From CAVDRM01 sp963611355 (GTDB taxonomy: Bacteria; Bacillota; Clostridia; Christensenellales; Aristaeellaceae), in assembly GCA_963611355.1 (NCBI GenBank), contig CAVDRM010000002.1, positions 62,001 to 126,000 on the forward strand: a stretch of DNA of 64,000 nucleotides. The letters run 5' to 3'. The notes under the pieces are model-generated. The model ran no database searches, was not told the DNA's origin, and saw nothing but the letters and a program-made list of their open reading frames with translations. The translations under genes were made by a program, and so were the position numbers. Shown piece by piece: positions 33,747-42,424 of this stretch (its first letter is position 1; each line of letters starts with the position of its first letter).

Positions 33747-33916
33747 ACGACCGTCACCTCAAACATCCCGCTTTCCTCCTCCCTGTCCGTTTTCAGCTTG
33801 TCCAGCACCAGCGAAGCCGCCTTGATTGCGTCCGCCGCCGAGACCTCCTCGCCTTCCAGGATGGCCGTCAGCCGCAGGACGGCCGCCCGCTCCGCACGCT
33901 GACGAAGCGAAGGCAT
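33743..33916 (-). CDS. Small protein in the terminase small-subunit position
   Basis: From ATG 33916 the product is 57 residues (MPSLRQRAERAAVLRLTAIL EGEEVSAADAIKAASLVLD in part); from GTG 34000 it is 85. The AADAIKAASLVLDKL helix is like the C-terminal part of some Clostridia small-terminase-like proteins, but no DNA-binding helix-turn-helix is visible, so it may be a remnant. It overlaps the large subunit by four bases. Confidence 0.5.
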   Translation of the reverse strand: MPSLRQRAERAAVLRLTAILEGEEVSAADAIKAASLVLDKLKTDREEESGMFEVTVV

Positions 33917-34086
33917 CTGTCCGTCCGTTTGTGTCACCTCCCCGCCGTTTTGTCCGCCGGCCGCTCCTCTCCGGCGCAGCTCTATCGTAAACGAAAACAC
34001 CCGTGCAAAACCGGCGGATTTTCTGCGAATTGCAAGGAAAAAGGAAAGATATGGAAAAAGCGTGTTGCGCCGTCATAAAATTCTAT

Positions 34087-34116
34087 TTGACAAGACGGGG
34101 TGTTCGCCGTTATACT
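34087..34116 (+). promoter_or_regulatory. Promoter of the secreted barrel protein gene
   Basis: TTGACA (34087-34092), 18-base spacer, TATACT (34111-34116), 41 bases before the ATG at 34157. I see no equally good promoter for the divergent particle cluster in 33917-34086. Confidence 0.78.
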
Positions 34117-34156
34117 GAAGCAGGAACACCCATTAACAATAAGGAGGACAAACCCA

Positions 34157-34888
34157 ATGAAAAAACTGATGTGCGCAGCGCTCGTGCTGATGCTTGCACT
34201 GACGCTGTGCATCGGCGCAACAGCCGAGGACGTGACCGGCCTTTGGTACCTGAACACTTTAGAAATGGGCGACTTGAGTATGAACGCGGCCTCCATCGGC
34301 CTGGCGGACTACGTCATCGAGCTGAGATCGGACTATACCTGCACGACGAGTGTCGGCGACGACACCGAGGAAGGCACCTGGGTCATGGACGAAAACGGCG
34401 CGGCTGTGCTGACGGGCGCCGATGGCAATGTGTTGACCTGTGTGCCGGGTGAAGACGGCACGCTGGTCTGCATCCTCGAAGAGGAAGGCGTAACCATGAA
34501 GATGGTGTTCGGCCGCGAGGAGGCCGTCGCCGAAACCTTTGTCGCCGGCGATGTCTGTGCGGACCCTGTCCTGGCGGACTTTAACGGCACATGGACTCTT
34601 TTCCTGATGGACTCCTACGGCATGCAGGTTCCCTCGTCGAGCCTGGGGGCTTACATCATGCTGACGATTGCGGACGGCAGCGTGACCCTCGATGTCGCCT
34701 ACGATGAGACAAACAAAAGCGGCGTCACCGCGGAAGCCGCGCTGTCCGACGGCGCGCTGCACATCGACATGGGCGTGGAGATGGAAGGCTTTTCCAGCCT
34801 GACCCTCTACCTGCACGAGGGCGGTCAATACATGTCCGCGACGGTCGAGGAAGACACTGTCCTCTATTTTGAAAAAATCGCCGAGTAA
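34157..34888 (+). CDS. Secreted protein with two tandem lipocalin-like repeats
   Basis: A 243-residue protein with a clear signal peptide (MKKLMCAALVLMLALTLCIG, cleavage after ATA). Two halves look homologous: each opens with a G-x-W motif (VTGLWYLNTLEMGD; FNGTWTLFLMDSYG), continues with beta strands and ends in a short strand before a charged turn. Such paired G-x-W barrels occur in secreted lipocalin-like domains of gut Firmicutes with unknown ligands. It sits between the particle cluster and the origin, on its own promoter and terminator. Confidence 0.75.
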   Translation: MKKLMCAALVLMLALTLCIGATAEDVTGLWYLNTLEMGDLSMNAASIGLADYVIELRSDYTCTTSVGDDTEEGTWVMDENGAAVLTGADGNVLTCVPGEDGTLVCILEEEGVTMKMVFGREEAVAETFVAGDVCADPVLADFNGTWTLFLMDSYGMQVPSSSLGAYIMLTIADGSVTLDVAYDETNKSGVTAEAALSDGALHIDMGVEMEGFSSLTLYLHEGGQYMSATVEEDTVLYFEKIAE

Positions 34889-34932
34889 AACGCAATCAAA
34901 AAAAAGCCGCTCCGATGGTTGTCGGGACGGCG

Positions 34933-34964
34933 GAAGCCGCTTCAAGCAGGCGGCTTCTTTTATT
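34933..34964 (+). terminator. Intrinsic terminator before oriC
   Basis: GAAGCCGC (34933-34940) and GCGGCTTC (34950-34957) with a T-rich tail. It isolates the origin from the upstream gene. Confidence 0.82.
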
Positions 34965-34980
34965 ATGGTTTCATGCCGGG

Positions 34981-35434
34981 TTATCCGCAGGGGGCTGCGG
35001 ATAAGTCCGCATCAGGCAGCCTCTCGGCGGGCGCAAAGCGGGATACGGACGTGGTTTTGCATTGTCCCCAGGCTGTGGATAAATAGGCTGCGGATTGTTC
35101 GGATTGTGGGGATAAGTCCGCATCCGGCAAAGCGGCATCCAAAGCGCGGGCAAAACGGCGGGCGCAAAACGGGACGAATTGGCCGACATGGGGCGGTCTG
35201 ACGCCCGAAATCAGGGGAATCGGCTTGCTATTTTACGGAAAGTATGCGATAATACAAAGCGGGACAAAAGGCGCGGCAGGCCGCGGACAAAAGAGAAACG
35301 GACTTATCCGCCGTTTGTCCATACCCTGTCCGCAGGGCAAAAGACGTTTATCCATAGGCGTTTTCGGGGCGCTGCCTTGCTTTGCGGGACTTTTCCCCAC
35401 TTTCCCCAGCCCCTACTACGACTACGATATATAG
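34981..35434. other. oriC: Probable chromosomal replication origin
   Basis: A 650-bp gene-free stretch upstream of dnaN. DnaA-box-like 9-mers: TTATCCGCA 34981-34989, its inverse TGCGGATAA 34996-35004, perfect TGTGGATAA 35074-35082, TGGGGATAA 35107-35115, TTATCCGCC 35304-35312 and TTATCCATA 35348-35356. Near the dnaN side comes a GC run with two TTTCCCCA units, then TACTACGACTACGATATATA G (35414-35434), which follows the B. subtilis order of DnaA boxes, GC cluster, DnaA-trios. The remaining 35435-35538 is the dnaN leader, with nothing else seen. Confidence 0.85.
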
Positions 35435-35538
35435 AATAGAACCATTGTAAGGATGGTTTTGGCTGCCGCCGCGAAACGGAAAACGGACGAAGGCATGAAC
35501 GGAAGAGACACGGAAGCAGCCGAAAGGAGCAAGAAGAG

Positions 35539-36660
35539 ATGCAATTTACCGTGTATACCGATGAATTCAGCTACGGCCTGGGCATGGTGACCAAGGCCCT
35601 GCCCGTCCGCGCCTACAATCAGGCGACCAACTGCGTCCTGCTCGAAACGCCGGACACGGGCCTGAGGCTGACCTGTACGGACGGCGAAATCACCATCAAG
35701 GCGAGCATCGACGCGCAAATCGCCGAGGACGGCTGTGCCCTGCTCCCCGCCAAGCTTTTGGCGGACTTAATCAGGAAGCAGAGCGCGGGCGACGTGTCCG
35801 TAAACATCGACAGGGACTGCAAGGCCAGCATCCGCATCCACGGCAGCGCCATCAACATGATCGGCATGACGGCGGAGGACTTTCCCGAAATCAGCGACGT
35901 GCAGCCGGGCAACGTCATTCAGCTCCCCTGCGGGCGGCTGCGCGAGGCCATTTCCAAAATCATGTTCGCCGTCTCGTCCGATGAGAGCCGCAAGGTATTG
36001 ACCGGCGTGCTGATGGAGACGTACCGCACGGAAACGCGCTTTGTCTGTTTGGACGGCTACAGGCTGGCCATGCAGTGCATCGAGCGGGAAAACCCCGTGC
36101 CGGAGGGTCAGGAGCTCATCAAGGCGGTCGTGCCCGGCCGCGTGATGAGTGAAGTGTCCAAGCTCCTGCCGGACAACAACGACATGGACGCGACCATCAC
36201 CTATAACGCCTCCCACATCATGTTCGAGTTCGGCAAGGTCAAGCTGTACGCCTCCCTTCTGACGGGCGAATATATCGATTATAAGCGCATCCTGCCCGAC
36301 AAATGGACGACAGAGGTCAACGTTGACCGCCAGCTTTTCAGCCGCGCCATCGAGCGCTGCGGGGTCATTGCCAGCGAGGGCAAGAACAAGCTGATTTATC
36401 TGAGCATCGAAAACGGCAGGATGTTCATGCGCTCCAACGCGGAAATCGCGTCCGTGGATGAGGAGATCGAGATTGCCTGCGTCGGCGAGAGCCTGCGCAT
36501 CGCCTTTGCCGCGGGCTATATGATGGACGTCATCAAAAACCTGAGCGACGATACCTTCACCCTGTGCTTTAATTCCAGCGTTTCCCCGTGCGTCATCAAG
36601 CCCGCGCAGGGCAGCAGCTACCTGTATCTGGTGCTGCCCGTGCGCACGTTCCAGGAATAA
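35539..36660 (+). CDS. dnaN: DNA polymerase III beta sliding clamp
   Basis: A 373-residue beta clamp that tethers the replicase. Three clamp domains are present; typical stretches are NCVLLETPDTGLRLTCTDGE, LPCGRLREAISKIMFAVSSD and the C-terminal YLYLVLPVRT. The RBS AAAGGAG precedes ATG 35539. In most Bacillota the order is dnaA-dnaN-recF; here the clamp gene follows the origin directly, ends in its own terminator and faces purA, with neither dnaA nor recF beside it. Confidence 0.97.
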   Translation: MQFTVYTDEFSYGLGMVTKALPVRAYNQATNCVLLETPDTGLRLTCTDGEITIKASIDAQIAEDGCALLPAKLLADLIRKQSAGDVSVNIDRDCKASIRIHGSAINMIGMTAEDFPEISDVQPGNVIQLPCGRLREAISKIMFAVSSDESRKVLTGVLMETYRTETRFVCLDGYRLAMQCIERENPVPEGQELIKAVVPGRVMSEVSKLLPDNNDMDATITYNASHIMFEFGKVKLYASLLTGEYIDYKRILPDKWTTEVNVDRQLFSRAIERCGVIASEGKNKLIYLSIENGRMFMRSNAEIASVDEEIEIACVGESLRIAFAAGYMMDVIKNLSDDTFTLCFNSSVSPCVIKPAQGSSYLYLVLPVRTFQE

Positions 36661-36679
36661 AATCAAATGCATTTAAAGA

Positions 36680-36715
36680 GGCTGTCTCACAAAATCAAGT
36701 GAGGCAGCCTTTTTT
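36680..36715 (+). terminator. dnaN terminator
   Basis: GGCTGTCTCAC (36680-36690 region) pairs with GTGAGGCAGCC (36699-36709), followed by T6. It lies between convergent dnaN and purA. Confidence 0.88.
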
Positions 36716-36733
36716 GTCGCGGGCCATAGGGAG

Positions 36734-38008
36734 TTACCGATAGATGATTTCCTCGCGCTTGGGGCCGTTGGAGAGCATGGTGAGGGGGGTTTTGATTTCC
36801 TGTTCGATGAACTCCACGTAGCGGCGGCAGTTTTCGGGCAGATCCTCATAGCGGGTGATGCCGCGGACGTCCGTCAGCCAGCCCGGGAGAATCTCATAGA
36901 CGGGCTCGGCCCTTTCAAGCAGGGGGGTGACGGGAAAGTCGCGGACGATTTGCCCGTCGATTTTGTAGCCCGTGCAGACCTTGATTTGAGGCAGGTAGCC
37001 CAGCACGTCCAGGTTGGTCATCACGCAGTCGGTCGCGCCCTGCAGCATGCAGCCGTAGCGGGTCGCCACGGCGTCAAACCAGCCGACACGGCGGGGACGC
37101 CCCGTCTTTGCGCCGTATTCGCCCGCGTCGCCGCCGCGCCTGCGCAGCTCCTCGGCCTCATCGCCGAACAGCTCGGTCGTGAACGGACCTGCGCCCACGC
37201 AGGAGGAATACGCCTTGGTGACGGCAATGACCTGCCGGAGGCTTGTCGGCGGCACACCCGCGCCCACCGTGCCGTAGCCCGCCAGGGGCGAGGAGGAGGT
37301 GGTGAAGGGGAAGATGCCGTTGTCGGGGTCGCGCAGCGTTCCGAGCTGTCCTTCCAGGAGGATGCGGGCGCCGTTTGCGATGGCATGATGCAGATAAAGC
37401 GCCGTGTCGCCCACCCAGTGGGCGATTTTCTGCCCCAGGGCGTAGTATTTTTCGGTCAGTGCGTCCGCGTCAAGGGGCGGCTGATGATAGAGCGCGTCCA
37501 GCAGCGGGTTCTTGAGCGCGGCAGCATTGGCAAGGCGGCGGTGCAGCAGATCCTTGTCAAACAGCTGGCAGACCTGCAGGCCGATTTTGGCGTACTTGTC
37601 GCTGTAAAAGGGCGCGATGCCGGACTTTGTCGAGCCGAAGCCGCCCTTGCCCAGCCGCGCTTCCTCATAGCAGTCCAGGGCGACATGATAGCTCATCAGC
37701 ACCTGTGCGCGGCTTGAAATCATGAGCTTTGGCATGGTGACGCCGCGGGAGACGATGGAATCCAGCTCACGCAGGAGGGCCTCAATGTCCAGCGCCACGC
37801 CCGCGCCGATGATGTTCATCACGTTTTCGTGAAACACGCCGGAGGGAAGGAGGTGCAGGGCGAACTTGCCCGCGTCGTTGATGATGGTGTGGCCGGCGTT
37901 TGCGCCGCCCTGAAAGCGCACGACAACGTCGCTTTCCCCCGCCAGCATATCGGTGATTTTGCCCTTGCCCTCGTCGCCCCAGTTCGCGCCGACTATTGCC
38001 CGTACCAT
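36734..38008 (-). CDS. purA: Adenylosuccinate synthetase
   Basis: Converts IMP and aspartate to adenylosuccinate with GTP, first committed step to AMP. The 424-residue product has the P-loop ANWGDEGKGKITD, QGGANAGHTI, and the GTP-binding end region. ATG 38008 follows AAAGGAG; the frame extends 31 codons further into repeat sequence and is not used. purA is near oriC in B. subtilis also. I see no clear promoter; the upstream gap is filled by two hairpin repeats. Confidence 0.96.
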   Translation of the reverse strand: MVRAIVGANWGDEGKGKITDMLAGESDVVVRFQGGANAGHTIINDAGKFALHLLPSGVFHENVMNIIGAGVALDIEALLRELDSIVSRGVTMPKLMISSRAQVLMSYHVALDCYEEARLGKGGFGSTKSGIAPFYSDKYAKIGLQVCQLFDKDLLHRRLANAAALKNPLLDALYHQPPLDADALTEKYYALGQKIAHWVGDTALYLHHAIANGARILLEGQLGTLRDPDNGIFPFTTSSSPLAGYGTVGAGVPPTSLRQVIAVTKAYSSCVGAGPFTTELFGDEAEELRRRGGDAGEYGAKTGRPRRVGWFDAVATRYGCMLQGATDCVMTNLDVLGYLPQIKVCTGYKIDGQIVRDFPVTPLLERAEPVYEILPGWLTDVRGITRYEDLPENCRRYVEFIEQEIKTPLTMLSNGPKREEIIYR

Positions 38009-38063
38009 ACATAACTCCTTTCGGCTTCCTGTGAAGGAAAAAATGCCGGTTATTCCTTTATCA

Positions 38064-38170
38064 GCACACATAAACAGCCGCTTCGATGCAGCTATTTCCA
38101 TTGTGTATCAGGTTTCCTTTCGGAAGGTGCGGAAACCGTTTTCTTTTTCCTGAAAGGAAAGGGTTTCCGC
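38064..38170 (-). repeat. Intergenic hairpin repeat, copy G
   Basis: Contains (plus strand) CACACATAAACAGCCGCTTC, GATGCAG, TTGTGTATC, GGTTTCC and then a hairpin arm pair. With copy H it fills the gap between dapL and purA. Confidence 0.72.
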
Positions 38171-38180
38171 CATTTCCTCC

Positions 38181-38262
38181 TCACACGCATTCAGCCGCTT
38201 CAATGCAGCGGACAGCTTGTGTATCCGTTTTTCTTTTTCCAAAGGAAACGGCTTCCGACAAT
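38181..38262 (-). repeat. Intergenic hairpin repeat, copy H
   Basis: Tandem to copy G and clearly homologous: CACACGCATTCAGCCGCTTC, AATGCAG, TTGTGTATC, then a CGTTTTTC hairpin region with GGAAACGG. It sits directly behind dapL. Confidence 0.72.
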
Positions 38263-38264
38263 CC

Positions 38265-39485
38265 TCAAAATGCCCGTACAATCCTCTCCACGGCCTTTGC
38301 GGTATTTTCCGGCGTATTGAAGGCGGTGAGGCGGAAATAGCCCTCGCCGCTTGTTCCAAAGCCCGCGCCGGGCGTACCGACGACCTGGGCACGGCCAAGC
38401 AGGGCATCAAAAAAGTCCCAGGAGGACATATGGTCCGGGGTCTTCATCCAGATATAGGGCGCGTTCACGCCGCCGTAGACCGTAAAGCCGGCTTTTTGAA
38501 GCCCCTCGCGGATGATGCGCGCATTGTTCATGTACAGGGCGATGACGGCTGCAATCTCGCGCTGCCCGACGTTGGAAAGCGCTGCCTCCGCCGCCCGCTG
38601 CACGGGATAGGACACGCCGTTGAACTTCGTCTCCATCCGCCGCCGCCAGAGCGCGTTGAGCGGGATGCGGGCTTCGCCGTCCTGCCCCATGACCTCATGC
38701 GGAATGACCATGTAGGCGCAGCGCACGCCCGTAAAGCCTGCTGTCTTGGAGAACGAGCAGCACTCAATGGCGCAGGTGCGCGCCCCCTCGATTTCAAAAA
38801 TGCTGTGCGGAATGTCCGGCTCGGTGATGTACGCCTTGTACGCCGCGTCATAGACGATGAGCACATCGTGCGCGTTCGCCCAGTCCACGATTGCTTTGAG
38901 CTGCGGGCGGGTCAGAACCGTGCCGGTCGGGTTGTTCGGATAGCACAGATACAGAACGTCCACGGGCGTCTGCGGCAGGGCGGGAACAAAGCCGTTCTCC
39001 GCCGTGCAGGGCAGGGTCTCGAGCCTGTCCCAGACGCCCCGCACGCATTCGCCCAGGCGCCCCGCCATGGCGTTCGCGTCCACATAGGCGGGATAGACGG
39101 GGTCGGTCACCGCAATGCGCGTGTCCGCGGAAAAAATCTCCTGAAGATTGCTCACGTCCGACTTCGCGCCGTCTGAAATGAAGATTTCATCCGGCGCTAT
39201 CGACACGCCCAGCGGCGCATAGTCCTTTTCGGCAACGGCGCTCAGGAGAAAATGATACCCGCCGTCCGGCGCATAGCCGTGAAAGCCCTGAAGCGTGCCC
39301 ATCTTCGCGGCCGCATCGGAAAAGGCGGCGGCCACATGGGGAACCAGCGGCTGTGTAACGTCGCCGATGCCCAGCCGCAGAATGGTCTGTTCGGGATGCT
39401 CCGCTTCATACGCCTTCACCCGCCGCGCAATGTCGGCGAAGAGATAGCCCTTGCTCATGTGCGCCAAATGTCCGTTTACCTTCAT
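38265..39485 (-). CDS. dapL: LL-diaminopimelate aminotransferase
   Basis: A 406-residue PLP enzyme that converts tetrahydrodipicolinate to LL-diaminopimelate in one step, bypassing the succinyl or acetyl routes. Family blocks: LRLGIGDVTQPLVPHV, FISDGAKSDVSNLQ, LCYPNNPTGTVL and the PLP-lysine motif SFSKTAGFTGVRC. ATG 39485 (MKVNGHLAHMSKGYLFADIA) matches the family N-terminus. It follows dapF by 7 bases. Confidence 0.95.
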   Translation of the reverse strand: MKVNGHLAHMSKGYLFADIARRVKAYEAEHPEQTILRLGIGDVTQPLVPHVAAAFSDAAAKMGTLQGFHGYAPDGGYHFLLSAVAEKDYAPLGVSIAPDEIFISDGAKSDVSNLQEIFSADTRIAVTDPVYPAYVDANAMAGRLGECVRGVWDRLETLPCTAENGFVPALPQTPVDVLYLCYPNNPTGTVLTRPQLKAIVDWANAHDVLIVYDAAYKAYITEPDIPHSIFEIEGARTCAIECCSFSKTAGFTGVRCAYMVIPHEVMGQDGEARIPLNALWRRRMETKFNGVSYPVQRAAEAALSNVGQREIAAVIALYMNNARIIREGLQKAGFTVYGGVNAPYIWMKTPDHMSSWDFFDALLGRAQVVGTPGAGFGTSGEGYFRLTAFNTPENTAKAVERIVRAF

Positions 39486-39492
39486 AGCCGCC

Positions 39493-40329
39493 TCATTCCT
39501 CCGGCCATTCGCCGTCAAACACAAAGGCGGCAGGGCCGGTTTGATAGACATGGTTGTCCGCCGCGTCCCAGTGGACGGTCAGGTTGCCGCCCGCCAGCTT
39601 TATCTGCACCGTGCGGTCGGCCACGCCCGTCAGCACGGCGGCGACAAGGGACGCGCACGCGCCCGTGCCGCAGGCCAGCGTTTCGCCCGCGCCGCGCTCC
39701 CAGACGCGCATTTGCAGCACGTCCCGCTTGATGACGCGCACAAATTCCACGTTCGTGCGGCGCGGGAAGAGCGGGTGATGCTCAATCATCGCGCCCAGGG
39801 TCGGCACGTCCACCACGTCAGGGTCGCGGGTGAAAATGACCGCGTGGGGGTTGCCCATGTTGACGCAGGTGATAAAGAGGGTCTGCCCCAATATCTGCAA
39901 ACGGTGGCGCAGAACGGCCTCGCCGGGCAGGTCAACGGGGATGAGCCTGGGCGAAAGCTCCGGAGAGCCCATGTCCACGCGCACCTGCGAAACGCGGCCG
40001 TTTTCCTCCGTCAGCCAGAGCCGGCGGTAGCCGCCCTTGGTCATGAGGGAAAGCTCGTGCCTGGCCGTCAGCCCGCGCTCGAACATGAATTTGCCGATGC
40101 AGCGGGAGGCGTTGCCGCACATTTCCGCCTCGCTGCCGTCGGAATTGAAAATGCGCATGGCGGCGTCCGCCGCGTCCGACGGCTCAATCAGCACCAGCCC
40201 GTCCGAGCCGATGCCGAAATGCGGCCGGCTCATCTGAATGGCCAGACGGGACGGATCCGAAACGGTCTCCTCAAAGCAGTTGACAAAGATGTAATCATTG
40301 CCGATGCCGTGCATTTTGGTAAAACGCAT
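39493..40329 (-). CDS. dapF: Diaminopimelate epimerase
   Basis: A 278-residue cofactor-free epimerase making meso-diaminopimelate for peptidoglycan and lysine. Both catalytic Cys are visible, in SEAEMCGNASRC and ETLACGTGACAS. The N-terminus FTKMHGIGNDYIFVN is canonical. With dapL directly downstream, two consecutive steps of the pathway are co-transcribed, behind argS. Confidence 0.96.
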   Translation of the reverse strand: MRFTKMHGIGNDYIFVNCFEETVSDPSRLAIQMSRPHFGIGSDGLVLIEPSDAADAAMRIFNSDGSEAEMCGNASRCIGKFMFERGLTARHELSLMTKGGYRRLWLTEENGRVSQVRVDMGSPELSPRLIPVDLPGEAVLRHRLQILGQTLFITCVNMGNPHAVIFTRDPDVVDVPTLGAMIEHHPLFPRRTNVEFVRVIKRDVLQMRVWERGAGETLACGTGACASLVAAVLTGVADRTVQIKLAGGNLTVHWDAADNHVYQTGPAAFVFDGEWPEE

Positions 40330-40371
40330 AGTACCTCTCGCTTTCTTTCGGGGAATGCCGACAGACAGACC

Positions 40372-42096
40372 TCACATGTGCTCCGGCGCTTCCACGCCGA
40401 TTAAATACAGCCCCGTTTTGATGACGCCGCGCACGGCCTCGGTCAGCAAAAGCCGCGCCCTGGTGCCGCACGGGTCGCTTTCTTCAATCACGCGATGCTC
40501 ATAGTAGAATTTGTTGTACGCCTTGGCCAGCTCCGTCACGGCGCGGGTGATGAAGAAGGGCTCGTACTTGGCGGCGGCCTCCTTCACGGTGTCTGGGAAG
40601 CGGGACAAAAGCAGCAGGAGCTGCTGCGCCTCATCGTTGTCAAGCGCCGCGTAGTCGGGCTCAACGTCCGTTTCCGGTGCCTTGCGGAGCACCGAGCCGC
40701 AGCGGGCATAGGTGTACTGGACATACGGCGCGGTCTCCCCGTCAAAGCTGAGCGCCCTGTCCCACCAGAAATCAATGTCCTTGATGCGGCTGTTCTGCAG
40801 GGCGGAATAGACGACGGCGCCAACGCCCACCTGCCGCGCCACCTCCTCGCGGTTGGGGAGATTCGGATTTTTCTCGTCAATGATTTGCAGCGCCTTTTCC
40901 TGCGCACGGGCGAGCAGATCCTCCAGATAAATGACGTGCCCCTTGCGGGTGGACAGCGCCTGCCCCTCGTAGGAGACCATGCCGAAGGAGACGTGCTTCA
41001 TGCGATTGCACCAGTCATAGCCCATCAGCTCGATGACCTTGAAGAGCTGCTTAAAGTGCAAATCCTGCTGGTACGCCACGACGTACAGGCACTGGTCAAA
41101 GTCGTAGGTATCCTTGCGGTAGAGGGCGGCGGCCAGGTCGCGGGTGGCGTAGAGGGTCGCGCCGTCGCTCTTGACAATCAGACAGGGCGGCATGTTGCAG
41201 GCGGACAAATCGACCACCTTCGCGCCGTCCGAATCCTTGAGCAGGTGCTTTGCGTTCAGCTCGTCTATCACGCGCCCCATCTTGTCGTTGTAAAAGCTCT
41301 CGCCCGCGTAGGAGTCAAAGGTGACGCCCAGGAGATCGTAGACCTTTTTCGCGTCGCGCAGGGTCATTTCCTTGAACCAGTTGAAGATGGAAAGGGCTTC
41401 CGCGTCCCCGTCCTCGATTTTCTTGAACCATGCGCGGCCCTCGTCCTCCAGGGTTTTGTGGCCTTCGGGCTGCGCCTCGGCCTCGGCATGGAAGCGGACG
41501 TACAATTCGCTCAGGGCTGCGACACCGCCCTGTTCGACCATTTCCCTGCTGCCCCAGTGCTTGTAGGCGGCAATCATCTTGCCAAACTGCGTTCCCCAGT
41601 CGCCCAGATGGTTGATGCCGACGGTCTTGTAGCCCAAAAAATCAAAGATGCGCTTGAGGCTGTTCCCGATGACGGTGGTGGACAGGTGGCCGATGTGGAA
41701 GCGCTTGGCGATGTTGATGGACGAATAGTCCAGGCAGATCGTCTTGCCCGCGCCCATGCCGGACGCGCCCCACCTGTCCGGCGCCTGCCCGACAGCCTCA
41801 AGCAGCGTCCTGGCCAATTCGCCTCTGTTCAGAAAGAAATTCAGATAGCCGTTCACGCACTCCGCCCGCGCCAGGTCCGGCTCGTCAAACGCCGCGCACA
41901 GCTCTTTGGCAATCATCGGCGGCGCTTTCCGCAGCGCCCTGGACAGCTTGAAGCAGGGAAAGGCATAGTCGCCCATCTGCTTGTCCGGCGGCACCTCCAA
42001 GAGCGGCAGCAAATCCTCCGGCACGCCCTGCGCGTCCGGATACGTCCGCCCGATGACCTGCCTCAGCCTCTGGGCAAGCATACGTTTCATGTCCAT
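40372..42096 (-). CDS. argS: Arginyl-tRNA synthetase
   Basis: A 574-residue class I synthetase. The HIGH motif appears in NIAKRFHIGHLSTTVIG, the KMSKS-like loop as LSTRKGHVIYLEDLL, and the C-terminal anticodon domain ends ALRYALIG-type family sequence (KTGLYLIGVEAPEHM). ATG 42096 follows AAAGGGG at seven bases; two nearby ATGs (42102, 42090) are less well placed. First gene of argS-dapF-dapL. Confidence 0.96.
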   Translation of the reverse strand: MDMKRMLAQRLRQVIGRTYPDAQGVPEDLLPLLEVPPDKQMGDYAFPCFKLSRALRKAPPMIAKELCAAFDEPDLARAECVNGYLNFFLNRGELARTLLEAVGQAPDRWGASGMGAGKTICLDYSSINIAKRFHIGHLSTTVIGNSLKRIFDFLGYKTVGINHLGDWGTQFGKMIAAYKHWGSREMVEQGGVAALSELYVRFHAEAEAQPEGHKTLEDEGRAWFKKIEDGDAEALSIFNWFKEMTLRDAKKVYDLLGVTFDSYAGESFYNDKMGRVIDELNAKHLLKDSDGAKVVDLSACNMPPCLIVKSDGATLYATRDLAAALYRKDTYDFDQCLYVVAYQQDLHFKQLFKVIELMGYDWCNRMKHVSFGMVSYEGQALSTRKGHVIYLEDLLARAQEKALQIIDEKNPNLPNREEVARQVGVGAVVYSALQNSRIKDIDFWWDRALSFDGETAPYVQYTYARCGSVLRKAPETDVEPDYAALDNDEAQQLLLLLSRFPDTVKEAAAKYEPFFITRAVTELAKAYNKFYYEHRVIEESDPCGTRARLLLTEAVRGVIKTGLYLIGVEAPEHM

Positions 42097-42140
42097 GAAC
42101 ATTCCCCTTTCCGGATTGGTGCCCAACGGCAACACATTTT

Positions 42141-42169
42141 ATCATACCACGAAACACAAGCCAATGCAA
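42141..42169 (-). promoter_or_regulatory. argS promoter
   Basis: Minus strand TTGCAT (42164-42169), 17-base spacer, TATGAT (42141-42146). Confidence 0.7.
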
Positions 42170-42234
42170 CACAAGCGCAGGGAAAAACGGCGGGAGACGG
42201 AGTGTTTTTGATACGGAAGGGAGGAATGGATAAG

Positions 42235-42345
42235 GCGGGGAGGATTTCCTTTTGAAAAAGGAACCCCCCCGCGCCCCTCAAAGGAAAACTTTGATACGCA
42301 ATGTCAAAGGCTGAAACGAAAAAACAGCGTGTGTGCGGGAGGAAA
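42235..42345 (+). repeat. Intergenic hairpin repeat, copy C
   Basis: GCGGGGAGGATTTCC to GGAACCCCCCCGC hairpin, CGCCCCTCAAAGG, then TTTGATACGCAATG, GGCTGAAACGAAAAAACA and GCGTGTGTGCGG. With copy E and a short GCCCGCT/AGCGGGC stem near 42352 it fills the 409-bp gap between argS and lepA. Confidence 0.75.
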
Positions 42346-42424
42346 ACATAAAAGCCCGCTGATGGAGCGGGCACAATAACAGCGGACAGCGGCACACAGA
42401 AGGCAAGACTTCGATACGATCACG

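Noticed and set aside
21932..34000. Intact inducible prophage
   Set aside because: No integrase, regulator, replication or att pair is visible; capsid and tape-measure genes are altered.
40495..42255. 586-codon plus-strand frame over argS
   Set aside because: Antisense shadow of an unmistakable arginyl-tRNA synthetase.
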